This document shows positions 54,690 to 64,000 of a stretch of 64,000 nucleotides of DNA, one piece after another (within the stretch, counting starts at the first letter, position 1; the number at the start of each line of letters is the position of its first letter). The notes under the pieces are model-generated. The model saw only the letters and a list, made by a program, of their open reading frames with translations, made no database searches and was not told where the DNA came from. The translations under genes and the position numbers were made by a program. This DNA is from Skeletonema tropicum (taxonomy: Eukaryota; Bacillariophyta; Thalassiosirophyceae; Thalassiosirales; Thalassiosiraceae), in NCBI GenBank assembly GCA_037178625.1, contig CM074145.1, positions 558,001-622,000 of the forward strand, in the 5' to 3' direction.

Positions 54690-55488
54690 TGTTATTTTTA
54701 GTTTTGATGTCTATGATGTGTTGAGGCAGCTGTGAGGCAATTGATAGCGACGATTGGTGATCTAACAACCCTTTTCCGTCAAGAGGATAGCGTATTATGC
54801 TGTTATTGTATAAAATGATTGGAACTTCTAGACGGTAGACAGTAGTAGAAGAATGATAATGATGAAGCTTGGCATGGTCATGGTGCATGCATCATGTATA
54901 TGTTTTGCAAAAGAAGTGGCGATGTTGTGACGTCCACAGCGTATCTACTTAAATGTCTGTACGTCAACATCTAACAGTCAAGATTAAAAAATATAGAAAG
55001 GAATGTATTGAGATTAGAACCGAAGTGAGCAACGGTTGCGGTCTTCGCTATTTATCGCTATCAATGGAATCTAAGACATAGCGCAAGGTACTTCTACTCA
55101 AGCAGCAAAAGCACGACGTAAGTAGACAAGTAGAGCAACAGAAGCTGCTCTCAGAACGACGAAGATGCTACCTACTGCAGACGATGTTGGGAGTTAATGG
55201 CAAAGCCATTTATGAAGTGAAAATAAGTCTCTAGATGTTGTTGAAGTTATTCTGCATGTTAGAAGAAATAATTCCGTTTTTGTTTTTGTGGAGCTATTTA
55301 TCTATGCATAGGTGTAAAAGAGAGGAAGAGGACGGCAGGAGCAGGAAGGAGGTACAGGTAGGAAGCAGCAAAACTATCATTGAACCAACGAGATCTGCAT
55401 CAATATACTTGATGATCTAACAGAAGACTTATCAATGTGTAACATTAATAATTTTGAACTACGTCTGGTGGGACTGGGACTCCCGGGC
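54690..55488. other. 800 bases without a supported gene
   Basis: Short ORFs only. This holds the upstream region of the five-module gene and the 3' side of the bestrophin gene. Confidence 0.45.
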
Positions 55489-56953
55489 TCAAGAAATCAA
55501 TCGATCTGTTTCAGACGGCATTCGTCCGCTTTCAATATCATCGTCTTCGCTTGTTGCAAGACTTCCCTGATCAGAAGAGGAAGAAGATGATGATGATTTC
55601 GTCGTGCTAGTGCTGGTGCTGAACCTGAACGATGAACGCCACAAAGCAGGGTTGTGAGCAGCAGGTCCACGTGCAAGATGATACGTGATGACCTTTGCTC
55701 TTTCATCAACAGCAGTGATTTGCTTGTCAATCTCTCGACAGAACTTCTCGAGAGGCAAGTCGGATTCGTCATGTCCAAATGGATCTTCCTGCGAGAGTGA
55801 GAGTGATGTTGATAAGTATGATGTGAGAGTTAGAAAAGCAATTGTGAGCAAGAGTAAGCATATATAACAAAATATATTTCATGTTCGACATCAATAACTT
55901 ACCATGTCTGAGCCAACGCCAATGATCATCTTCACAATAACGTAAACAATGAGCACAACGATAGGATTGTAAAACCCCGCTCCAGGAGCCCACGCCAAAC
56001 ACGCCGCAGTGAAGAAGATTGCGCCCGTTGTGTTCAAGATGTCATCGTATGCCGCAGGCAGGCCAGTACTTCTCACTCTGATGCATCCTCCGATACCGTC
56101 AGCAAGTTTGCATATGGTTTCCTCCATAGCAGTCTGAGCTGCATTATTCTTCCACCCGTCATGTTTCGAATTCGCTTCAAGTCCTGACGAAACTACGGCT
56201 CTCATTGCATCGATGCAATAGTACGGTTGCCATCCACTTTGCCTAGAAATCATATCCAGCTCTTCCTGCGAAATAACTCCCTTATCAAGAAGTTTGCCAC
56301 CACCCTCAGTCACATCTTCTACACCAGCCCCTCTAAGCTGTGCTTTGCAGCAATAGGCAAAGATGATAGCTAGACAGCTCAGTCTATGTACTAGCGCCGG
56401 CTCCTTGATCCAGAGATGGGCCTGCTGGGCAATACGGATCGAACAAACAATCATTGATCCCCATAGCACCCTGCCCTCCCACCAGCGTGAATAACTGCAA
56501 CGACAACGAGCACAGCATAATGCATATTGAATGAGAACTCTGCAAAACCTTTGACTGCAAAGATCGAAGTCAAAGATACAATTGAACTTACCAAATGTTG
56601 GTGCGGAACACGAGTGCAAAAGAGTAGAATGCACCCAACGTGCCAATGGCGGGCTTTGAATCAGATATAAAGGATAGCCACTCACTTCCTAAAAGCCTCA
56701 CACCGAAAGTGATCATGCTCGCTACGGTTACTACAATGAGAAGGTCGACGCCTACAATAACTTCTTTCAGATACTCGAGTTTGTGAATCCACCGACCCGC
56801 ATCAGCATCATTTACAGATACAGTTGACTTTGTGGAGTCGGTCGAAGTCGAAGCGTCGTTTCTCTCACGATATGGCTGTTTCCACATCAGTGGACGGCTG
56901 ATTGGTGTTGCCGTTGGACCATCCCGAATAGGTTGTAGCCAATGATTGGTCAT
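55489..56953 (-). CDS. Bestrophin-family anion channel, three exons
   Basis: Exons are 56953-56592, 56494-55903 and 55788-55489. The introns are 56495-56591 (97 bases) and 55789-55902 (114 bases), both GTAAGT donors. They restore YSFALVFRTN-I-C-YSRWWEGR and SDMEDPFGHDESDLPLE in frame. The product is 417 residues. YSRWWEGR and EDPFGHD are hallmarks of bestrophins. Membrane segments are visible at LLIVVTVASMITFGVRLL, SFALVFR, LSCLAIIFAYCC, and near the C-terminus FFTAACLAWAPGAGFYNPIV with VLIVYVIVKMIIGVG. Bestrophins form pentameric chloride/bicarbonate channels; in algae some sit in thylakoids and feed CO2 supply. No clear plastid presequence is visible here, so the membrane is undetermined. 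The C-terminal tail is Ser-rich. Confidence 0.9.
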
Positions 56954-59091
56954 CCTCTACTAACGTGAACGTGGTTTGTACTTCTGGCGAAAAATGTTGT
57001 GTTCTGCAGACGACATTCTACATTTTACCTTTTCCATATGATGTAACAGAAATTTAAAGTATTACATTTTACCTTTCACATTTTACCTTTTACCCTAAAC
57101 GCTCAACGCAACTGATATATGTAGATGTAAATTGTCTCTTGAGATTGAGTGAGAGGGAACACACATACTTAAGTATGATAGGAGTACCTGGGCAAACTCA
57201 CATTTCACAAACGAAACCACGAACAAAACTCAAAATGACATCTTGATTTGACACCTGTTTGATCACCACATCAATTTTTGATACCAAGTCCTACGCCTAC
57301 GCACCGTATCCTTCCCGCATTCCATGCGAAGTCAATCCTGAGTACTTAGATAGGTCCCGATTCAGATCGTTACTGTCATGGCGACCCTCATGCTTGAGAA
57401 CCTTCAACGTCAAACATAAACTCTCACTTATATCATTTTTATCTCTAAGATCGATTGGGGAAAGCGACCCGCTTTTCTCATTCCTTTCATCGGTTGCAAG
57501 TAAGTGAGGTCTGTAGACTTTGCGTGGCTTGCATAATAGTTGATCCTGGCAGGGTAGCGAGGAAAATCACAAGGGCTAGGCCGACCCTAGCCCCACGAAG
57601 ATGGTGATTCCAGGAACTACTCGGTCGCCTCGGGCGTCCCGGTGTTCACTGCTCAACCCGATACGTACCATCACAATCTTAACCTTCACTCTGGCTTGTC
57701 AACCAATAAAATTTCGGAACTTGAAAGCTTCGAATCAATACCCCTCCGGACCTTACAGATTCTGGGAATGCCGCAAGAATACCTTGATGTCAAACAGACC
57801 ATTGACGTAAACGCCACTGATTGTGCGGACTAATTTCTTGGTTCTTGGTGAAGGAGATAATCTGTGCCTGCGGCCAACCTTACCCTTAACCTCTGTTGAG
57901 GGAAAGGGTTGTGATTCCATAATGCAGCGCGATGAAACTCGTACACAGAATGCTTGGCCCTTCAAACAGGCCCTATGCTCGGCTAACCGTATCTAGCCCT
58001 TCACCTGCAAGAAAATTGATCAGCAATAAGAAGCATTGTTAGTAATCAAGAGTTGTGATTCTTGCAATTTTCCTTCTTTACCATAAATTGACAGGTCGAT
58101 GCTGGTATCAGCCACCTTGCTCTTCACAGACGTCGACTCGTAATCACAGAGCTACAGAAGCTGTGACCATGCATACTTATCAACCATGGTAAACCAAAGC
58201 ACCTGATTGTTCGCGGCTCCAGGTACCTCGGTTCCATTTCCATCATGGCAGCCTCTTCCCAATCCTCTGTTCATCTTCGCAAACAAAGAACCTTCCATCT
58301 ATCCTTCCTAATTGACCCGACTAACCGATCCCACATTCTATCACTGGTATGTATTCTGTCCCCCACAGCTACATTGCGCTTGCCCCTCAATCAATGTGAC
58401 AGAGTTGACTTTGACCTCCCAGTGATAAAATATCCTGTAAGGTGTCATTACCACGGTTACGTTCAGAGCTCGTTCAGATGAAGGTGAAGGAGACCAAGGG
58501 AGGCCTCATCCAGTACGCACTGGTGAAATCAACAACGAGTTGCACGAAGTCGGCAGCACGCTTCCTCATCGTGTCGCAGCATGTACAACATGACCCTCGT
58601 CCACATCAGAAGCAAATGAGCGATGGAAGTCTTGCCCCAGAGGTTCAATCCATCAACATTCGAGGCGTCCACTTTAGAATACCCTGATCCGTGACCAAGT
58701 TACTGGAGTCTCGTAGCTTGCTCAAGAGCCGCATAACGCTCTTCCACAAACGTCATTACCATTACACATGGTTGAACGACGTTTAGCCTTGTACCACCGT
58801 TCCCAATGTCTTCGTGAAAGTTAGCGACTTGCTCGCCAAAAAACTTTGCATCTCCTTTACGTGGCAGCTGTCCAGTGCCAAACTGGTAACGAACAAGATA
58901 ATGCAATCCTCTTAATGATAGATGTAAATCATCTTCCCTACTTGCTTGGAGACAACAGTATGAGTCTACAGCATCGGATGATTTGTAGATGCAGACTACA
59001 GCCACAGCCACAGAAAGAAGTTCAAAATCATACTTGCTGTTGCTGCCTCCTAAATTAAGATTAACCTATGAACCTATAAAACTATACAATA
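56954..59091. other. 2.1 kb with short coding-like fragments but no supported gene
   Basis: ACATTTTACCTTT is repeated three times near 57020-57100. A plus-strand frame reads HHNLNLHSGLSTNKISELES then LGMPQEYLDVKQTIDVNATD (57660-57830). A minus-strand frame reads LSLRGLHYLVRYQFGTGQLP and AKFFGEQVANFHEDIGNG (58790-58920). Both look protein-like but are short and isolated. A GGGCTAGG/CCTAGCCC hairpin lies at 57573-57593. Confidence 0.35.
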
Positions 59092-60588
59092 TCATGATGT
59101 GTTAATGATGCGCTCACAATCTTCACAGTAATGCCTACTTTTCCTGTCAAGCACAACCGCCTTCTTCTTCTTCAATTTATTCGTGTCTTCTCTTAATACA
59201 AACACCTCTGCATCAGGAAATATAATACTCCTTGCTACCATTAACTCTTCATACGCCAAAACTTGTAGTTCCTCCGTAACATCAATCCCATCAAAGGTGA
59301 AACCACGTGCAAAAGGGTCTTCTAGCTGTCTTACAGCTTCAAACAATGATGTGAGGGCCAAACTCGTAACAGCTCCAATAATACACCCGAACACGATGCT
59401 TCCTGTATCGATTGCTATTTGTGCAAAGGATGTAGCATACAGCGGCGGCAATAATAGAGTGAACACCCTCCCAAACAACCGAAGTGATTGAGGCGTTCTA
59501 TATTCCTTAATGAGGCGCATATTCTCCATTGACACACTTAAATATTGTTCCCATTGTCGAATTCTGGAAGCTTCATTCCCAGGCAGGCCACGATATTTGA
59601 GCGCCTCGGTCAATTGGCTAATCATGAATATACGTCCGGCTGCATTCAACGCAAAAATCTTTCTACCCGTGAAAATGAGAGTCTTTGCTTCTCTCTCTCC
59701 CAATTTTGTAGCTCGATGATGAGTTCTAGATGCTGTAGGGAGAGCGAGATATTGACTAAGCGAGTCACTTAGATGAATGAGTTGACAGAGTAGATTGTCT
59801 GCGTGATTGAGCCAATCAATTGGTTGTCTTGGTGATGACATTGTATCCCCTTCACCTTCACTTCGACCAGCCCCATCGTTCACTTCTTCTCCTTTCTGCA
59901 AGCTCTTCAAAACATCTGCATTCTCAACACATGTTCTTCTACCCCCCTTCTTATCACACTCCCCCCAATCCCAACTGGCTTGCGCCATATACAAATGATA
60001 CAATGCACTCCTATACGATGCCAACGCTCGCAACGCAGCCTCTCGTCTATTAAACGCCATGCTAATACTCTGAATAAGCGGAGTTACAGTAGCAAACGAT
60101 AGCAAAATAGTTGGTAGCGTTCCATCCCATTGAGCATCACTCGCAACAACGTCTGGTGACATGTAGTAAGCAATTAACGTCGCTCCGATTGTTAAAGCGC
60201 AACCGACAAATGTCTCCATGGATACGAGTAACACTCCAAAGAGTCGGAAGGCTGAGTAGAGATCCCATAGGAACACGAAAACTTTGGAGTTATGTGAGGA
60301 TAGTTTCAATGCATTCGTTTCTAGCAGATTGTTGTTCGTTTGTGACTCGTGAAGGACGTTATGACGACGTGCTGTCACTTTGTGCAAATAGGGTGATGTG
60401 GATTCTGCTATCGCACTGAGATGATTTGTGGAGAGCGGTGAAGTGGAATTTTCGTCATCGGAATGTGGTGGTGCTGGTGAAGAGTCTGCTTCGTCAAGCG
60501 CCACATTCTTCGACATGCTATCATCATTATCACGACCGCTCATTGTATTTGCAGATGGATTGGATAATTTTGAGAGAGGTTTTGGCAA
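59092..60588 (-). CDS. Multi-pass membrane protein resembling the bestrophin superfamily
   Basis: 498 residues, single exon. The first 110 residues are Ser/Asp-rich and disordered. Membrane segments follow: FRLFGVLLVSMETFVGCALTI, TILLSFATVTPLIQSISMAF and, near the C-terminus, LFGRVFTLLLPPLYATSFAQ with IVFGCIIGAVTSLALTSLF. The latter is followed by EAVRQLEDPFARGFTFDGID, reminiscent of the DPF segment of bestrophins. NRREAALRALASYRSALYHL has the position of the RxxxARxxW-like bestrophin loop but lacks the RWWEGR motif. It is therefore at most a distant relative. An acidic insertion (VNDGAGRSEGEGDTMSSP) interrupts the middle. It lies about 2 kb upstream of the true bestrophin on the same strand. 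Ion transport is likely but not shown. Confidence 0.7.
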   Translation of the reverse strand: MPKPLSKLSNPSANTMSGRDNDDSMSKNVALDEADSSPAPPHSDDENSTSPLSTNHLSAIAESTSPYLHKVTARRHNVLHESQTNNNLLETNALKLSSHNSKVFVFLWDLYSAFRLFGVLLVSMETFVGCALTIGATLIAYYMSPDVVASDAQWDGTLPTILLSFATVTPLIQSISMAFNRREAALRALASYRSALYHLYMAQASWDWGECDKKGGRRTCVENADVLKSLQKGEEVNDGAGRSEGEGDTMSSPRQPIDWLNHADNLLCQLIHLSDSLSQYLALPTASRTHHRATKLGEREAKTLIFTGRKIFALNAAGRIFMISQLTEALKYRGLPGNEASRIRQWEQYLSVSMENMRLIKEYRTPQSLRLFGRVFTLLLPPLYATSFAQIAIDTGSIVFGCIIGAVTSLALTSLFEAVRQLEDPFARGFTFDGIDVTEELQVLAYEELMVARSIIFPDAEVFVLREDTNKLKKKKAVVLDRKSRHYCEDCERIINTS

Positions 60589-60777
60589 GAGCTTTGGCTT
60601 CTCAAAATCATATCAGCGGTGGAATTAGTATGAATTTTGGCGCCTCGCTCAACTATTAGCTATAAAAAAGAATACAGATTGCGTGTTAGTTGCGTCCTGC
60701 GCTGCATACGATACCTCCTCTGCCGCTGCTACATACTACAAAAATACCTGACGAATCATCATAACTACTTACAACCT

Positions 60778-60795
60778 ATGATCTATCGATCATGA
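60778..60795 (+). promoter_or_regulatory. Five-codon upstream ORF overlapping the receptor start
   Basis: ATG ATC TAT CGA TCA TGA: its stop codon overlaps the receptor ATG (60792) as ATGA. If the mapped start is right, ribosomes would have to leak past or reinitiate, which would lower receptor output. The effect is inference. Confidence 0.5.
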
Positions 60796-63700
60796 CGACC
60801 AACTCCACTGCTAACCCCACGTCATGTGATTGCCCCGCTCTCTCATGCAACGAACCACAACAATCCGAAGCCGTCATCAAAGTTCTCACCCTCGATTACA
60901 AAGAGGCAGATGTCCTCGAATTAATGGCACCTCCGTTTGAGGAGTACAAGAATGGCCGGGTGAAAATTGATGTGACAGTTGTACGTGGATTTGATAACTT
61001 GTTTTGTGAGATGGAGGATGATGCTCGGCTGGGCTTGGGTTTGTTTGATGTTTGTGAGTAACAAATATCTTATGTGCATAAAACCTTCTTTCTCTTTGTG
61101 TTCTTGGACGTATACTCACCAACCTACAAATATACAAATATCTCTTCTTACTTCAGTCGTCGCGCCTCCAACTATCATGGGTTCGGTGGCCCCATACAAT
61201 GGCTTTGCTGATTTGACAGCATACATCCAAGAAAACTATCTCGAAGAGTGGCTAGATATCTTTTGTAAGTGGTTTCAACCACCCTAACAACACACGCTGT
61301 TTCATTCTTCAATTTCAATGTAGGATGCTTCATATACTATCTCCCTAACTGTTTCTCACTCTATCATCTACAAATTCAAGCCGGATATCGTGAAATCATT
61401 GCCAGCTACAATGGAAAAATCTTAATGACGCCTTTCGATGGCGATCTTCTTCATCTCTTCTACAACAAGGAAATTCTCGACTATTACAACTTCCAACCTC
61501 CACGAACGTGGCAAGAATACAATGATATCGCAGAACAAGTCCATGGCAAGTTATTTCCCCCAAAGAACAAAACATTAATGGGTTCTTGTATCGGAAGACA
61601 ACCCCAGTGTTCTGGACCGTATTGGGCAATGCAAGTTTTGTCCACTATGACGCAAACTAGGGGCTCTTCTGAGGGATCATTGTTTGACACTAAAGACATG
61701 GCACCACTGACACATGACGCTTTGATTGAGACACTTAAAATATTTGAGAAGCAGCTCAAGTATGGTTATCCGACGGAACTGGAGAATTGTAGAGTAGAAA
61801 TTGAGATGGGCGATGACGACTGCGCGCTAACTGTGAATTGGGGGAATGTATTTTTGCAAGATAAGATCCCTGGAAGGTTGGGGATTGATAGGGTGCCTGG
61901 CTCTCAAACAGTTCTGGATAGAGAGACGGGGAGGCTGGTCGCCTGCACTAAAGAGTTATGTCCCAATGCTGAGTACTACGATGACATTGGTTTCGTGAAC
62001 TACGCTCCTTACGCTGCGTTTGGAGGATGGAGTGGAGCTGTGAGTATCTTGGCTATTTTGTATTGCATTCAAAAATTGTACAAATGATATCCTCATATCA
62101 TTCCATTCTATTCATTCAGGTCAATGGGAATATATCCGACGAGAAGAAGAAGCTAGCAATGGAGTTTTTGACATTTTCAGCTAGCGAAGAGCAATCGAGC
62201 AAGTTAGTCATTCCCAAAATTGGATCTCGTGAAGCCGAAGCTGGTTATGATCCTTATCGATTGGGTCATGTGAACGTGGATGACTATGTTAAGCAGGGGT
62301 TTGATAGGGAAACTACTGAAGCATATTTGGGATCAATTAAAGAAGGTCTGCGATCTCCAAATCTTGTAGTCGACATCCGCTTTCCCGAGGCCACAAAAAT
62401 GATGAGCATTCTTGATACAGCAATCTTCAATCATTTGAATACAACAAAAGGAATTGCAGTAACAGATCAAATGAGGCGTGATGTTGTGACGGATGCCACA
62501 ACACAGATGAAGAAAGTGATTCAGAAATATGACACTCGAGCTAATAGTGAAAAGTCGCAAAAGATTTTGCAACAGTACCAGAAATTACGGGGAGTCTATG
62601 GCAAGCTCAACGAAGATAAGAACCTAATTGGAGATGTTCGTTGGGTTGGTTATGCACTTGGCTTCGTTATCATTTCCATGGGTTTATTGTTCTCGGGTTG
62701 GGTTGCCATCAACCGTAAGCATCGCGTGGTTATGATCTCCCAGCCCATTTTCCTTCATCTAATCTGTTTCGGTGTACTCGTGCTGTCATGCGCTATCTTT
62801 CCTCTGGGTATTGATGACACTGATTCTACCGAACGAGGCCGAAATGCAGCTTGCGCTTCGATTCCGGTAAGTGCAATACAAAGCAAGTTAATCGCAGGTG
62901 CATTCAGGGACAGAAAAGTGCCTTCTCGATCTCACACAATATTTTCGTTCCTATCCAGTGGCTTGTGTCGCTTGGATTTTCTTTGGTGTTTAGCGCAATG
63001 TTCAGCAAGCTTTGGAGGATTAACAGGGTATTTACAGCAGCTGCGGCAATGAGAAGAGTCGCAGTTACAGAAAAGGACGTCTTGAAGCCATTTGCAGTGC
63101 TCATGACTTTAAACTTTGTCATCTTATTGTCTTGGACAATTGTAGATCCCATGGTCTTCGAACGAGTTTACACTGATGAATTGACATCTTACGGTCGTTG
63201 CATGCCACAAGGAAATCAATGGAAAGGCTTTATTGCAACGTTAGCTATACTCAATTTTGTTGCGTTGGTCATCGTAAATGTGCAAGCTTATCAGGTTAGA
63301 TCTATTCAAGATGAGCTCGCCGAGAGCAAATATATTGGGTTGGCCACCTTGTCGATGTTTCAGATATTTATCGTTGGTGTTCCTCTCCTCGTGATAGTCT
63401 ACAATGATCCATCTGGTAAGAAGACCGCGGCGTGGCTTTCTTCCCTCTCGTCTCACTTCTGTGAACGACTCACTTTTTCTCTTCCCTTCGTAGCATACTT
63501 TTTTGTGTGGTGTGGAATCATTTTCATTGTCTGCTCGACGATTCTGTTGCTAATATTTGTGCCAAAAATACTTAAATGGAAGAGCAAGGGAAGTGATCGG
63601 TCTTCGGTTGTGTCGAGGTTTTCAACTAAGACGAAGTCGAAGTGGTCTCAGGCTCAGGCTCAGGGAAGTCACGCCTCACACTCACATGCAACTCCACAAT

Positions 63701-63981
63701 CACAGCAGGAAGGTGAACTTGCTGCAATGAACCGCGTTCCGAGGCCAGTCAGCGAAGTGGAAGCCAAGCATGTGAAACAAGTCGCATTTGCAGGCGAGGA
63801 AAGCGAGCTCATTCATCGCCGCGACGTTTTGTTGGACAAAGTCAAAGATCTTGTGTTGGAGAAACACAAAATTGATATTACATCAATTATTCTCAAGATA
63901 AGACGTGCTGAAGAAGTGGCTGTGACAGATCAAGATGATGCACAGGCACAGCCGGAGTCAACGGTGGTCGAGTCAGCATAG
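60792..63981 (+). CDS. Class C (GABA-B-like) GPCR with bacterial solute-binding ectodomain, six exons
   Basis: Exons are 60792-61053, 61157-61264, 61381-62039, 62120-62866, 62959-63415 and 63494-63981. The five introns are 78-116 bases, and all joins keep frame (906 residues). Residues about 30-430 match the sugar-type ABC solute-binding fold (SBP_bac_1): DVFVAPPTIMGSVAPYNGFA, KILMTPFDGDLLHLFYNKEI and PPRTWQEYNDIA. Seven membrane helices follow from about residue 515. The first is GYALGFVIISMGLLFSGWVA. Class C marks are ACASIPWLVSLGFSLVFSA, MFSKLWRINRVF, FAVLMTLNFVILLSWTIVDP and, after the last intron, AYFFVWCGIIFIVC and FVPKIL. The cytoplasmic tail is Ser/Gln-rich with a final helical part. 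No obvious signal peptide precedes the ectodomain. The likely role is sensing an external small molecule through G proteins. Confidence 0.88.
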
Positions 63982-64000
63982 AAATACATAGTAAATAATG

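Noticed and set aside
57538..57600. GTTGATCCTGGCAG, similar to the start of small-subunit rRNA
   Set aside because: The similarity lasts only about a dozen bases and no rRNA sequence follows.

Overview
This window is nuclear DNA of a eukaryotic microalga, most likely a centric diatom. The main reasons are short GT-AG introns (about 80-160 bases) that I could place by restoring frame and family similarity, a eukaryotic tRNA-Phe gene in five copies, a BspA-like (DUF285) repeat surface protein, a bestrophin, a class C receptor fused to a bacterial-type solute-binding domain, and non-LTR retrotransposons of a type I associate with diatoms. The genus is inference.

Layout. 1-11.2 kb is a minus-strand non-LTR retrotransposon (element A) running off the left edge. 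Its ORF1 carries four 270-bp tandem repeats and overlaps ORF2 by TAATG. ORF2 starts with an APE-type endonuclease, then is broken by a 4.6-kb segment holding a PIF1-like helicase remnant and an intron-containing MBD-like gene, and resumes with reverse transcriptase and RNase H. 11.2-24.2 kb holds host genes: a hypothetical protein, an ankyrin-like protein, a DUF285 membrane protein, an RGG/RRM RNA-binding protein with a truncated duplicate of its 3' end, and a small one-TM protein.

24.2-46 kb is repeat-rich and gene-poor. It has five identical tRNA-Phe genes in variably duplicated blocks, fragments of at least two non-LTR families, a foldback element lying in the signal-peptide codons of a cysteine-rich protein, and a decayed plus-strand relative of element A (element B). 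Element B continues past RT, RNase H and a zinc knuckle into a Ulp1-like (C48) protease.

46.8-64 kb is host gene space: a HemW-like radical SAM protein, a nuclear/TPR-like protein, a protein with five copies of an unrecognised aromatic module, a bestrophin channel, a second membrane protein resembling the bestrophin superfamily, and a six-exon class C GPCR with a solute-binding ectodomain.

All calls come from reading the sequence by eye. Intron borders were chosen because they restore frame and family similarity; no transcript or database evidence was available.
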